13,342 bases of DNA from Hyphomicrobiales bacterium (GTDB taxonomy: Bacteria; Pseudomonadota; Alphaproteobacteria; Rhizobiales; SZUA-8). Position 1 is the stretch's first letter, and each line of letters starts with the position of its first letter. Below, one piece after another: positions 6,386 through 13,342 of this stretch. The notes beneath the pieces are model-generated. The model saw only the letters and a list, made by a program, of their open reading frames with translations. It ran no database searches and had not been told where the DNA came from. Location of the stretch: contig QILX01000032.1 in NCBI GenBank assembly GCA_003232175.1, forward strand, positions 1 to 13,342, in the 5' to 3' direction. A program made the position numbers and the translations under genes.

Positions 6386-7681
6386 ATGAGCGCAGTCCAA
6401 GACTATAAAGTTGCAGATATGTCCCTGGCAGAATGGGGGCGCAAGGAAATCCGTATCGCTGAAACCGAAATGCCCGGGCTGATGGCTCTGCGCGAGGAGT
6501 ATGGAGCCGGCCAGCCGCTGAAAGGCGCCCGCATTGTCGGCTGTCTGCATATGACCATTCAGACCGCCGTGCTTATTGAAACCCTGACTGCCCTTGGGGC
6601 CGAAATCCGCTGGTCGTCCTGCAATATTTTCTCGACCCAGGACCATGCCGCCGCCGCAATCGCGGTTACCGGCGTGCCGGTTTTTGCCTGGAAGGGAGAA
6701 TCGGATGAAGAATTCTGGTGGTGCATCGACCAGACCATCGAGGGACCGGACGGCTGGACGCCAAACCTGGTGCTTGATGATGGCGGCGATCTGACCCTGG
6801 TCCTGCACGAAAAACATGCTGGTATGTTCACCGACATCAAGGGGATATCCGAAGAAACCACCACCGGTGTGCTTCGTCTTTACGAAATGGAGAAAGCCGG
6901 AACCCTGGCGACGCCGGCGATTAACGTCAACGACTCGGTGACTAAATCGAAATTTGACAATCTTTATGGCTGTCGCGAAAGCCTGGTCGACGGCATCAAG
7001 CGGGCCACCGATGTGATGCTGGCCGGCAAGTTGGCGGTGGTGTGCGGTTATGGCGATGTCGGCAAGGGCTGCGCGGAATCCTTACGTGTTCAAGGCGCCC
7101 GAGTGGTGGTGACCGAAGTTGATCCGATCTGCGCCCTGCAGGCGGCGATGGAGGGTTATGAAGTCAAGACTCTCGATCAGGTCGCCGCACAGGCCGATAT
7201 CTTTGTGACCGCCACCGGCAACAAGGACATCATCACTTTAGATCATATGCGCGATATGAAAGACCGGGCGATCGTGTGCAATATCGGCCATTTCGACAGC
7301 GAAATTCAGATCGCCGCGTTGCGGAATTACAAGTGGGAAAACGTCAAGCCCCAGGTCGACGAGGTTGTTTTCCCCGACGGCAAGCGATTAATCGTTCTGG
7401 CCGAGGGCCGTCTGGTCAATCTGGGTTGTGGCACAGGTCATCCCAGTTTCGTGATGAGCGCCTCTTTCACCAATCAGGTGCTGGCCCAGATCGAATTGTG
7501 GACCAATTCGGCAAATTACGAGAAAAAAGTCTATGTACTGCCCAAACATCTGGATGAAAAGGTCGCCGCGCTTCATCTTGATAAGTTAGGCGTAAAGCTG
7601 ACGCAGCTTACGACCGAACAGGCTGACTATATCGGCGTAAGTCAAAACGGTCCGTTTAAACCGGAACACTATCGTTACTGA
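6386..7681 (+). CDS. ahcY: S-adenosylhomocysteinase (adenosylhomocysteinase)
   Basis: A 431-residue enzyme that reversibly hydrolyses S-adenosylhomocysteine to homocysteine and adenosine using bound NAD+, relieving inhibition of methyltransferases. Seen are the substrate-binding N-terminal segment GCLHMTIQTAVLIETL (52-67) and SSCNIFSTQDHAAAAI (77-92). The catalytic region is EETTTGVLRLYEM, with NDSVTKSKFDNLYGCRESL holding the essential Lys and Asp. The NAD-binding motif GYGDVGKG is at 221-228, and the terminus ends in PEHYRY, which completes the dimer partner's cofactor site. The length is that of the shorter class without the ~35-residue insertion found in some bacterial homologues. The ATG has an AGAGAA-like site just upstream. 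It is separated from ptsH by a control region and closed by a strong terminator at 7797-7830, so it is probably a single-gene unit. Confidence 0.97.
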   Translation: MSAVQDYKVADMSLAEWGRKEIRIAETEMPGLMALREEYGAGQPLKGARIVGCLHMTIQTAVLIETLTALGAEIRWSSCNIFSTQDHAAAAIAVTGVPVFAWKGESDEEFWWCIDQTIEGPDGWTPNLVLDDGGDLTLVLHEKHAGMFTDIKGISEETTTGVLRLYEMEKAGTLATPAINVNDSVTKSKFDNLYGCRESLVDGIKRATDVMLAGKLAVVCGYGDVGKGCAESLRVQGARVVVTEVDPICALQAAMEGYEVKTLDQVAAQADIFVTATGNKDIITLDHMRDMKDRAIVCNIGHFDSEIQIAALRNYKWENVKPQVDEVVFPDGKRLIVLAEGRLVNLGCGTGHPSFVMSASFTNQVLAQIELWTNSANYEKKVYVLPKHLDEKVAALHLDKLGVKLTQLTTEQADYIGVSQNGPFKPEHYRY

Positions 7682-7796
7682 AATCATTGCCTGATCTTGG
7701 GTAAATTACGACGAGCGATCGCCAATAAAGTTGCTAATTGTCCCACGCCAACGCGGCCATATCTGCTTTGCAAAGCTGTTCAAGAAAATACCAGTG

Positions 7797-7830
7797 ACCC
7801 GGCCGGGACTTGTCCTTGGCCGGGTTTTTT
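7797..7830 (+). terminator. Intrinsic terminator of ahcY
   Basis: ACCCGGCC (7797-7804) pairs with GGCCGGGT (7818-7825). Inside, GGAC (7806-7809) pairs with GTCC (7812-7815), extending the stem after a small bulge. The stem is followed by six T residues (7825-7830). This is a textbook Rho-independent terminator about 115 bp after the ahcY stop. It also shows that the open frame reading through this stretch into divL is not translated from 7697. Confidence 0.88.
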
Positions 7831-7885
7831 CATTTATCGGCCATTTTGTCGCACAGTGCGGATTCCCTGCTGGCAGTCGGTGTTC

Positions 7886-7891
7886 TATAGT
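7886..7891 (+). promoter_or_regulatory. Candidate -10 element for divL
   Basis: TATAGT lies 40 bp before the ATG at 7931 and after the ahcY terminator, a good place for a divL promoter. The -35 candidate TTCCCT (7863-7868), 17 bp upstream, is poor. No TTAA-N7-TTAA CtrA-type box was seen near it. The call is tentative. Confidence 0.3.
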
Positions 7892-7930
7892 AGCAGGAAT
7901 CGGAGCAAGACAGGGTGTGGCCAGCGGACC

Positions 7931-10504
7931 ATGGAACATGTCAAGCGGGGAGGACAGCGGGCGAAGACCGCGGCCAGTTTGGCCGGGGCGATTTCGGCGA
8001 CCGCGCTGGCATCTTCAGCATTGGCGCAAGGGTCTGCAACGGGACTTGATCTAATCCCCGCCTTTGGGTTCGATCCCAGCCAGGTCTTGCTCTTGGCGGT
8101 CGGCGCCGGCGGGATAATCGCCGGATTTGCCGCTGTTTTGCTGAACCGGAGAAGCCGGGCCGCCGGCACAAGGCGCGAAGCGGTCTTGAGCGCCGAAAAT
8201 GAAGAAATACGCCAGGACCTTGATGACGCCCGGGCGCTGCTGGCGTCCGAACCGCACCTTTTGTTTCTGTGGCGCGGCGCGGCGGATGCCGCACCGGCAA
8301 TGAGTGGCGCGCTGGCACTGGAATATGATTTACCCGGAGATATTGACGGGCGTCTTGATTTTTCATCCTGGCTGGACGCCGGAGATGCCAATCAACTCAA
8401 TTCAGCACTGATCGAACTCAAAGTCGCCGGCACACCGTTCAATATTTTTGTCAGAACCGCGGCGGGATCACGACTTACGGCGGACGGATACGCGGTGGCC
8501 GGCAAGGCGGCGCTGAAGTTTAAACCGCTACATGGCGACAGCCTTGATTTTCTTGAACACCGGGAGAAAAACGAGCGTCTGGAGCTGGAACTTGGCAGCT
8601 TTCGCGCCGGTCTTGGCGCGGCCCGGCAACCGGCCTGGTTTCGCCACGCCGATGGCGAACTCAGTTGGGTCAATGCCGCCTACGCCGCCGCGGTCAATGC
8701 CCCAAACGTAGACAAGGCCGTGGCTGAACAAGTGGAGTTATCGCCCACGACGGCCAAACAGGCCGGAGCGGTTATTAGCACCGGTGAAATCGCGCGCCAG
8801 AGAATACATTCCGGCAGCGGGACCGACCGGCGGACATTTGAAGTGGTGGAAGTGCCCACGCCTCAGGGCAGCGCCGGTATCGCCACCGAAGTCACCCAGA
8901 TCGAAGCGCTTCACCAGGCACTCGACCGGCATATCGCCGCCCATGGCCGCACCCTGGACCGTCTGACGTCGGCGGTGGCGATTTTCGATCCGGACCAGCG
9001 TCTGAAATTCTTCAATTCCGCCTACGCAGCTCTGTGGGGGCTGGATGGGTCCTGGCTCAGGCAGGAGCCCAGTGATGGCGAGATCCTTGACCGTTTGCGC
9101 GATCAGGGACGGCTGGAGGAGCGCGCCGACTACCGCAAATGGCGCGAGGAACACCTGGCGGCCTATTCGGGCACGCAGACGGTGGACAATGTGTGGCATC
9201 TGCCCGATGGTCGGTCACTGCGGGTGATCGCCGAACCCCACCCAAATGGCGGATTGACCTATCTTTTTGAGGACGTGACCGAGAGGCTGGCCCTGGAAGC
9301 CCGATATAACGGGCTGCTTTCGGTGCAAAAGGAAACCCTGGACAATCTGCATGAGGGGGTAGCCCTTTTTGGCTCAAACGGACGGCTCAAACTCTTCAAT
9401 CCTGCCTTCGCGACGATCTGGAAACTTGACAGCGACGCCCTTGGCAAAGAACCACACATGGATGCGCTCATTGCCGCCTGCACGCCGCTGACCGGCCCGA
9501 CAGAACACTGGGACGAGCTGCGGCGCAGCATTACAGCGGCCGGCGAAGAACGTCGTCCGGTTTCAGGGCGTATGATCCGGGCGGACGGTGTCGTTGTAGA
9601 TTTTGCCGGCGTACCGCTTCCAGACGGGGCCACGCTGTTCACTTATGTTGACATGACCGATGGCTGGCGCATCGAACAGGCATTGCGCGAGCGCGCCGAG
9701 GCGCTATTGGCGGCCGATGAACTCAAGACCGCTTTTCTCTCCCACGTCTCTTACGAACTTCGCGCGCCGCTGACGCCGATCATGGGCTATGCGGAGTTTT
9801 TATCCATGGGAACGGTCGGGGCGTTGAACGACAAACAAGCGGAATATGTCGGTGTTATTCGGGACGCCAGCGAAGACCTGCGCGGTCTTATTGACAATAT
9901 TATCGATCTTACGACGATTGACGCAGGCTCGATGGTCCTGGATGTCCGCCCCGTTGAAATTGACCGGCTGGCCCATGAGACCGTTTCCGGCTCGATTGAA
10001 ACCCTGGCCAATGCGGCGGGGCTTTCGATCGCTTTTGACATTGAACCGGATATCAAAGGCTTTCACGGAGACGCCGACCGGCTGAAACAGGTCCTGCGGC
10101 ACCTTTTATCCAACGCGATCGGGTTTTCCAATGAAGGCGGACGCATCACCATTGGCGCCAGGTCCAGCGAAACCGAAGTTGCGATTTTTGTGTCCGACGA
10201 GGGGCGCGGCATCGACCCTGAAATTGCCGACCGCATTTTCAACCGATTTGAGACCTACACCGAGGGGACCCGGCATCGCGGCCCGGGTCTGGGGCTTACG
10301 ATCGTCAAGGGGCTGGTGGACCTTCATCACGGCCGGGTTGAAATCGGCGCAGGTCCGGACAAGGGCACGACCGTGACGTGTTATATGCCGCATGGACCTT
10401 CAATCCACCCTTCAAGCGGCAACCCAAACTCAAGTTCGTCGGGCCTGAACGTGTCACCGGCATTGGATCAGAAAAAAAAACCGCCCAACGTACCGCAGCA
10501 TTGA
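7931..10504 (+). CDS. divL: DivL-like PAS-domain sensor kinase with Tyr at the phosphoacceptor site
   Basis: From ATG 7931 this is an 857-residue membrane sensor kinase. An Ala-rich hydrophobic stretch (13-33, ending SSALAQ) and a transmembrane segment (52-71, VLLLAVGAGGIIAGFAAVLL) are followed by charged coiled sequence. Three PAS-like domains come next, at about 235-325, 342-455 and 466-578. The latter two share the pattern VAxFxxxxRLKxFNxAxAxxW. The H-box reads FLSHVSYELRAPLTPIMGYAEFL: aligned to the usual FLANMSHELRTPL, the phospho-accepting His is Tyr608. This His-to-Tyr change is the hallmark of DivL, which in Caulobacter binds phosphorylated DivK and modulates the CckA-CtrA cell-cycle relay. 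The ATPase domain looks intact (N box LRHLLSNAIGFSNEGG, G1 DEGRGI, G2 GPGLGLTIVK). The longer frame from 7697 crosses the ahcY terminator and has no homology, so it was not used. The C-terminal tail after ~820 is low-complexity Ser/Asn/Pro/Lys. Confidence 0.85.
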   Translation: MEHVKRGGQRAKTAASLAGAISATALASSALAQGSATGLDLIPAFGFDPSQVLLLAVGAGGIIAGFAAVLLNRRSRAAGTRREAVLSAENEEIRQDLDDARALLASEPHLLFLWRGAADAAPAMSGALALEYDLPGDIDGRLDFSSWLDAGDANQLNSALIELKVAGTPFNIFVRTAAGSRLTADGYAVAGKAALKFKPLHGDSLDFLEHREKNERLELELGSFRAGLGAARQPAWFRHADGELSWVNAAYAAAVNAPNVDKAVAEQVELSPTTAKQAGAVISTGEIARQRIHSGSGTDRRTFEVVEVPTPQGSAGIATEVTQIEALHQALDRHIAAHGRTLDRLTSAVAIFDPDQRLKFFNSAYAALWGLDGSWLRQEPSDGEILDRLRDQGRLEERADYRKWREEHLAAYSGTQTVDNVWHLPDGRSLRVIAEPHPNGGLTYLFEDVTERLALEARYNGLLSVQKETLDNLHEGVALFGSNGRLKLFNPAFATIWKLDSDALGKEPHMDALIAACTPLTGPTEHWDELRRSITAAGEERRPVSGRMIRADGVVVDFAGVPLPDGATLFTYVDMTDGWRIEQALRERAEALLAADELKTAFLSHVSYELRAPLTPIMGYAEFLSMGTVGALNDKQAEYVGVIRDASEDLRGLIDNIIDLTTIDAGSMVLDVRPVEIDRLAHETVSGSIETLANAAGLSIAFDIEPDIKGFHGDADRLKQVLRHLLSNAIGFSNEGGRITIGARSSETEVAIFVSDEGRGIDPEIADRIFNRFETYTEGTRHRGPGLGLTIVKGLVDLHHGRVEIGAGPDKGTTVTCYMPHGPSIHPSSGNPNSSSSGLNVSPALDQKKKPPNVPQH

Positions 10505-10647
10505 GACCTCATGGAATGGACAAGAAGCACTGACCCACGCGTCTTGGCCCGCCGGATCGCAATTCTGAACCGAAACACTGTCGGGCCGGACAACATGTTG
10601 GGCCGTGTCGCAATCACTTTCATTTGCGTCAACGCCGAAAGCTCGAA

Positions 10648-12204
10648 GTGAACGTAATTGTCCGGCATTTGGCTGATGATGCCGCAACGGCGCAGCTTGG
10701 TGCTGAAATTGCGCCGTGGTTGCGCCCAGGTGATTTTGTCGCCCTGGAAGGTGGCCTTGGGGCCGGCAAGACAGCGCTGGCCCGGGCGATTTTACAGGCC
10801 CTTGCATCCGATGAAACCCTTGAAGTGCCAAGCCCGACATACACGCTGGTGCAAACCTATCCCGATGGCCGCCTGCCAGTCAGCCATCTGGACCTATACC
10901 GGCTTGAAAACCGTCAGGATATTGAAGAACTTGGCCTGGATGACGCCATGGCCCGTGGGGCAGCTCTGGTGGAATGGCCCTCCCGCCTTGGCGATACCCT
11001 GCCCGGCGACCGGCTGGAAGTGCAACTTGTGGCCACGCCGGGCGGACAGCGTGAAGCAAAATTGACCGGATACGGGACCTGGCAGGACCGGTTGAACCGC
11101 TGTCATCTAATGTCGCAATTTATCACCGCCTCGGGCTGGCAATCCGCAACCAGAACGCCCCTGGCGGGAGATTCTTCCACCCGCAGCTACGAGCGGCTGA
11201 GCCACGCGCCCAACAAAAATGGCCCCGCCGGCGCGACGACCGCCTTCCTGATGAACTGGCCTCAAATTGAAGAGGCGATTGTGAGCGATGGGAAAACCTA
11301 CCGGCAACTTGCCGGCCTTGCCGCCTCGGTGATGCCGTTTCTTGCCGTCGGTTCATATTTGCACCGCCTTGGCCTGTCGGTGCCGGCCCTATATGCCGCT
11401 GACAGGGAAAATGGCTTTCTTCTGCTCGAAGATCTCGGTGACCAAAGCTATGGCCAACTGATGGCCTCGGGGCAGGATATGAGACTACCCTTAGAGGCCG
11501 CCACCGCCGCGCTGGCGCGGCTTCATGAAGAACCGGCGCCACGCACCCTGCCGCTTGCGGACGGCAACTCATACAAGGTTCCCCGATATACTCAAAGCAT
11601 CTGCCTTATCGAGATCGACCTGCTGACGGTCTGGGCCTGGCCGGCGCTGAAGGGAGCACCCTGTCCCGCCGATATCTCAACCTCGTTTCGAGAACTCTGG
11701 GCCGGGCTCTTTGCTACCCTGGGGGGCGCCCAGACGCTGATGTTGCGCGATTTTCATTCTCCCAACCTTTTGTGGCTGCCCGAACGGCAGGGCGCAGGCC
11801 GGGCCGGGATCATCGATCATCAGGACGCGGTGATTGCCCATGCGGCCTATGATGTGGTGTCCCTGGGTCAGGATGCGCGTGTCGACATTAGCGAGACGCT
11901 GGAAGCGATGATTGTTGATGCTTATCTTGCCAATATGCCCGGCCAGACCGGCATCGGCGAAGACGAATTCCGCCGCGCCTATGCGGTATTCGGGGCGCAG
12001 CGCGCCGTCCGCCTTATCGGATTGTTTTTCCGGCTGGCGGCGCAGGACGGTAAACCGGAATATCTCGCCCATCTGCCCAGAACCGCAAATTACCTCGGTC
12101 GCAATCTCCGGCATCCGGCGCTCGGACCTCTGAAATCGTGGCTGGAACGGCATTTTGGCGCCGACCTTGAAGACCAGGTCGGCCGGATCGAGGCCGGGCA
12201 ATGA
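10648..12204 (+). CDS. Fusion of TsaE (t6A ATPase) and AmgK-like phosphotransferase
   Basis: A single 518-residue frame encodes two proteins usually made separately. Residues 1 to ~150 are TsaE, the ATPase of the TsaBDE complex that makes t6A37 on ANN-decoding tRNAs. Its Walker A is GGLGAGKT (35-42), with the SPTYTLVQTY switch, HLDLYRL, EELGLDDA and LVEWPSRL. Residues ~155-500 are an aminoglycoside-phosphotransferase-fold kinase. Visible parts are RTPLAGDSSTRSYERL, FLLLEDLGDQSYGQLM, the catalytic loop LRDFHSPNLLW (Asp368) and the metal-binding IDHQDA (Asp390). With murU next door, it is best read as AmgK-like MurNAc/GlcNAc 1-kinase. The start is GTG 10648, where TsaE homology begins; TTG 10624 would add eight residues. 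At the joint, TAATG (11108-11112) embeds an ATG (Met155) that could start the kinase separately. The stop overlaps murU by ATGA. Confidence 0.88.
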   Translation: MNVIVRHLADDAATAQLGAEIAPWLRPGDFVALEGGLGAGKTALARAILQALASDETLEVPSPTYTLVQTYPDGRLPVSHLDLYRLENRQDIEELGLDDAMARGAALVEWPSRLGDTLPGDRLEVQLVATPGGQREAKLTGYGTWQDRLNRCHLMSQFITASGWQSATRTPLAGDSSTRSYERLSHAPNKNGPAGATTAFLMNWPQIEEAIVSDGKTYRQLAGLAASVMPFLAVGSYLHRLGLSVPALYAADRENGFLLLEDLGDQSYGQLMASGQDMRLPLEAATAALARLHEEPAPRTLPLADGNSYKVPRYTQSICLIEIDLLTVWAWPALKGAPCPADISTSFRELWAGLFATLGGAQTLMLRDFHSPNLLWLPERQGAGRAGIIDHQDAVIAHAAYDVVSLGQDARVDISETLEAMIVDAYLANMPGQTGIGEDEFRRAYAVFGAQRAVRLIGLFFRLAAQDGKPEYLAHLPRTANYLGRNLRHPALGPLKSWLERHFGADLEDQVGRIEAGQ

Positions 12205-12911
12205 CAAAAGTCACCCACGCCATGGTAATGGCAGCGGGCATGGGACAGCGCATGCGGCCCCTGACCGATGACCGCCCCAAACCCCTGATCCGCGTTGGGA
12301 ACCGCACCTTACTCGATCACGGGCTCGACCGCCTCAGCGAGGCGGGTGTGCACACAGCGGTTGTCAATGTGCACTATCTTGGCAGTCAGGTCATCGACCA
12401 TCTGGCGGGGCGGAAAAACCCCAAAATCATCATCTCCGACGAGAGTGACGGCCTCCTGGATACCGGTGGCGGCATCAAAAAGGCCCTGCCACATCTGGGA
12501 TCCTCACCGTTTTTCACCCTCAATACCGATGCGGTGTGGATTGATGGCGCGCAGCCCGCCCTTGGCGCCCTTGCCGCGGCCTTTGAATCCAAAAAAATGG
12601 ACGCGATCCTGCTGCTGGCACCAACCCTGGGCAATATCGGCTTTGCTGGTGCCGGCGATTTTTTCTGCGATGCCGAAAATAAACTGACCCGGCGGGGCGG
12701 CAGGCCGCAGGCTCCCTTTGTCTTTGCCGGCGTCACCCTTACCCATCCGCGCCTCTTTGCAGGCGCGCCTGATGGAGCATTTTCTACCAATGAACTGTGG
12801 GACCAGGCTATCGAAGCGGGCCGGCTATTCGGCCACATTCTTGATGGAAGGTGGATGCATGTCGGTACGCCGGACGCGGTGAGCGAGGCCGAAGCGGCCC
12901 TCTCTGGCTAG
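12201..12911 (+). CDS. murU: Nucleotidyltransferase, MurU-like (MurNAc-1-phosphate uridylyltransferase)
   Basis: A 236-residue sugar-nucleotide pyrophosphorylase. The N-terminal signature MVMAAGMGQRMRPLTDDRPKPLI (8-30) binds the nucleotide and metal. TLLDHGLDRLSEAGV, GLLDTGGGIKKALP and PFFTLNTDAVW (the catalytic Asp of the N-x-D site) are all typical. The length is normal for MurU and shorter than GlmU, having no acetyltransferase domain. MurU makes UDP-MurNAc from MurNAc-1-phosphate in cell-wall recycling, bypassing de novo synthesis and giving intrinsic fosfomycin tolerance in organisms such as Pseudomonas putida. Its ATG (12201) overlaps the TGA of the kinase fusion, strongly supporting a shared pathway with the AmgK half. 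A mannose-1-phosphate guanylyltransferase role is the main alternative from sequence alone. Confidence 0.88.
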   Translation: MTKVTHAMVMAAGMGQRMRPLTDDRPKPLIRVGNRTLLDHGLDRLSEAGVHTAVVNVHYLGSQVIDHLAGRKNPKIIISDESDGLLDTGGGIKKALPHLGSSPFFTLNTDAVWIDGAQPALGALAAAFESKKMDAILLLAPTLGNIGFAGAGDFFCDAENKLTRRGGRPQAPFVFAGVTLTHPRLFAGAPDGAFSTNELWDQAIEAGRLFGHILDGRWMHVGTPDAVSEAEAALSG

Positions 12912-12968
12912 AGTCTTTCATATTTAGACCGCCCCCCCAATTTGCGCAAAATTGAGCCATAATCGGCC
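12912..12968 (+). other. Short murU-addB spacer with small palindromes
   Basis: The 57-bp spacer holds a run of seven C (about 12932-12938) and the palindrome TTTGCGCAAA (12941-12950). AGCCAT / ATGGCT (12954-12959 and 12968-12973) also overlaps the addB start codon. No U-tract terminator is present, so read-through from murU into addB is likely. The AGCCAT/ATGGCT pairing could hide the addB start, but it is short. Confidence 0.35.
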
Positions 12969-13342
12969 ATGGCTGATTCGGACCAGAAATTGCGTGTCTT
13001 TACATTTGCGCCCGGTGCACCGTTTCTGGATACCCTCGCCAGGGCGGTGCTTGATGGCAGCCTGGTCCATGGCGATGCCGCGCCATCCCCTCTTGATCTG
13101 GCGGAAACCGAGATCCTGCTGCCCAGCCGCCGGGCGGCGCGAGCGCTTAGTGCGGTATTCCCAAACCATATTTCCGGCCAGGCCCTGTTACTACCGAAAA
13201 TCTCGACCCTTGGTGATGTCGATGAAGACCCCGAATTGCGATATTCCGCTGACAGACCGTCTCCGCCAAATATTGTTTCGGACCTGGAACGACGAATCGT
13301 TCTTGCCGATATTTCGCAAGCATGGTCCGCCAATCCACCAGC
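12969..13342 (+). CDS. addB: AddB helicase-nuclease subunit, N-terminal part (partial)
   Basis: The frame from ATG 12969 is open to the window edge, giving 124 codons. Visible segments are RVFTFAPGAPFLDTLARAVL, ETEILLPSRRAARALSAVF and LLLPKISTLGDVDEDPELR. They match the N-terminus of alphaproteobacterial AddB, where the Walker-like region is degenerate (PPGxPFLDxLA) and 'LLP(T/S)RRAxRAL' and 'LGDVDED' are characteristic. AddAB resects double-strand breaks and loads recombinase; addA would be expected just downstream. The ~900-residue remainder, including the nuclease domain and any Fe-S cysteines, is outside the window. The ribosome site before the ATG is weak, consistent with read-through from murU. 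Confidence 0.85.
   Translation, partial: MADSDQKLRVFTFAPGAPFLDTLARAVLDGSLVHGDAAPSPLDLAETEILLPSRRAARALSAVFPNHISGQALLLPKISTLGDVDEDPELRYSADRPSPPNIVSDLERRIVLADISQAWSANPP

Noticed and set aside
7716..7723. GCGATCGC octamer (HIP1-like)
   Set aside because: A single palindromic octamer in GC-rich DNA is expected by chance.
7697..7930. 78-codon upstream extension of the divL frame
   Set aside because: It crosses the ahcY intrinsic terminator, has Cys/Pro/Arg-rich sequence without homology, and ATG 7931 begins a sensible hydrophobic N-terminus.
10543..10588. GGCCCG/CGGGCC pair after divL as terminator
   Set aside because: The loop is 34 nt and no T-run follows; it is not a credible intrinsic terminator.

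Overview
The window reads as chromosomal DNA of a GC-rich alphaproteobacterium, probably Rhodospirillales-like or a neighbouring order. The evidence is a ChvI/ChvG two-component pair, a regulatory EIIA(Man)-HPr pair, a DivL-type cell-cycle kinase with Tyr in place of the H-box His, and the tsaE/amgK-murU-addB run. Almost the whole window is coding. I saw no rRNA, tRNA, CRISPR array, phage or insertion sequence with a transposase.

Left part (1-2447): the 3' end of mscL runs rightward and meets a leftward two-gene operon. That operon is a HugZ-like split-barrel protein followed by a gamma-glutamyltransferase-like protein, joined by a 4-bp GTGA stop/start overlap. As given, the transferase gene carries a -1 frameshift near its 3' end: the last ~65 codons lie in another frame. 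It is annotated here as a frameshifted gene (true mutation or sequence error).

Centre (2448-7681): a divergent control region with three TTGCCC half-sites leads into chvI, then chvG. These are the envelope/acid-stress response regulator and sensor kinase. After chvG comes a 301-bp gene-free gap holding a perfect 36-bp inverted repeat with a 15-nt loop. EIIA(Man), HPr and ahcY (S-adenosylhomocysteinase) follow. In many alphaproteobacteria hprK sits between chvG and the EIIA gene; here it is absent from that place, although HPr keeps both its catalytic His and its regulatory Ser. A 16-bp perfect palindrome precedes ahcY and a clear intrinsic terminator follows it.

Right part (7931-13342): divL (PAS-rich pseudo-histidine kinase, Tyr608 at the phosphoacceptor position); then a single ORF fusing TsaE (t6A tRNA modification ATPase) to an AmgK-like sugar kinase; then murU overlapping by ATGA; then the 5' end of addB (helicase-nuclease). 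AmgK plus MurU are the kinase and uridylyltransferase of the peptidoglycan-recycling shortcut to UDP-MurNAc.

Most interesting points: the long perfect palindrome lying where hprK would be expected, the DivL H-to-Y substitution, the TsaE-AmgK fusion with a TAATG relic at the joint, the frameshifted transferase, and the ahcY operator-like palindrome. No wholly new system is evident. Everything here is read by eye, without database searches.
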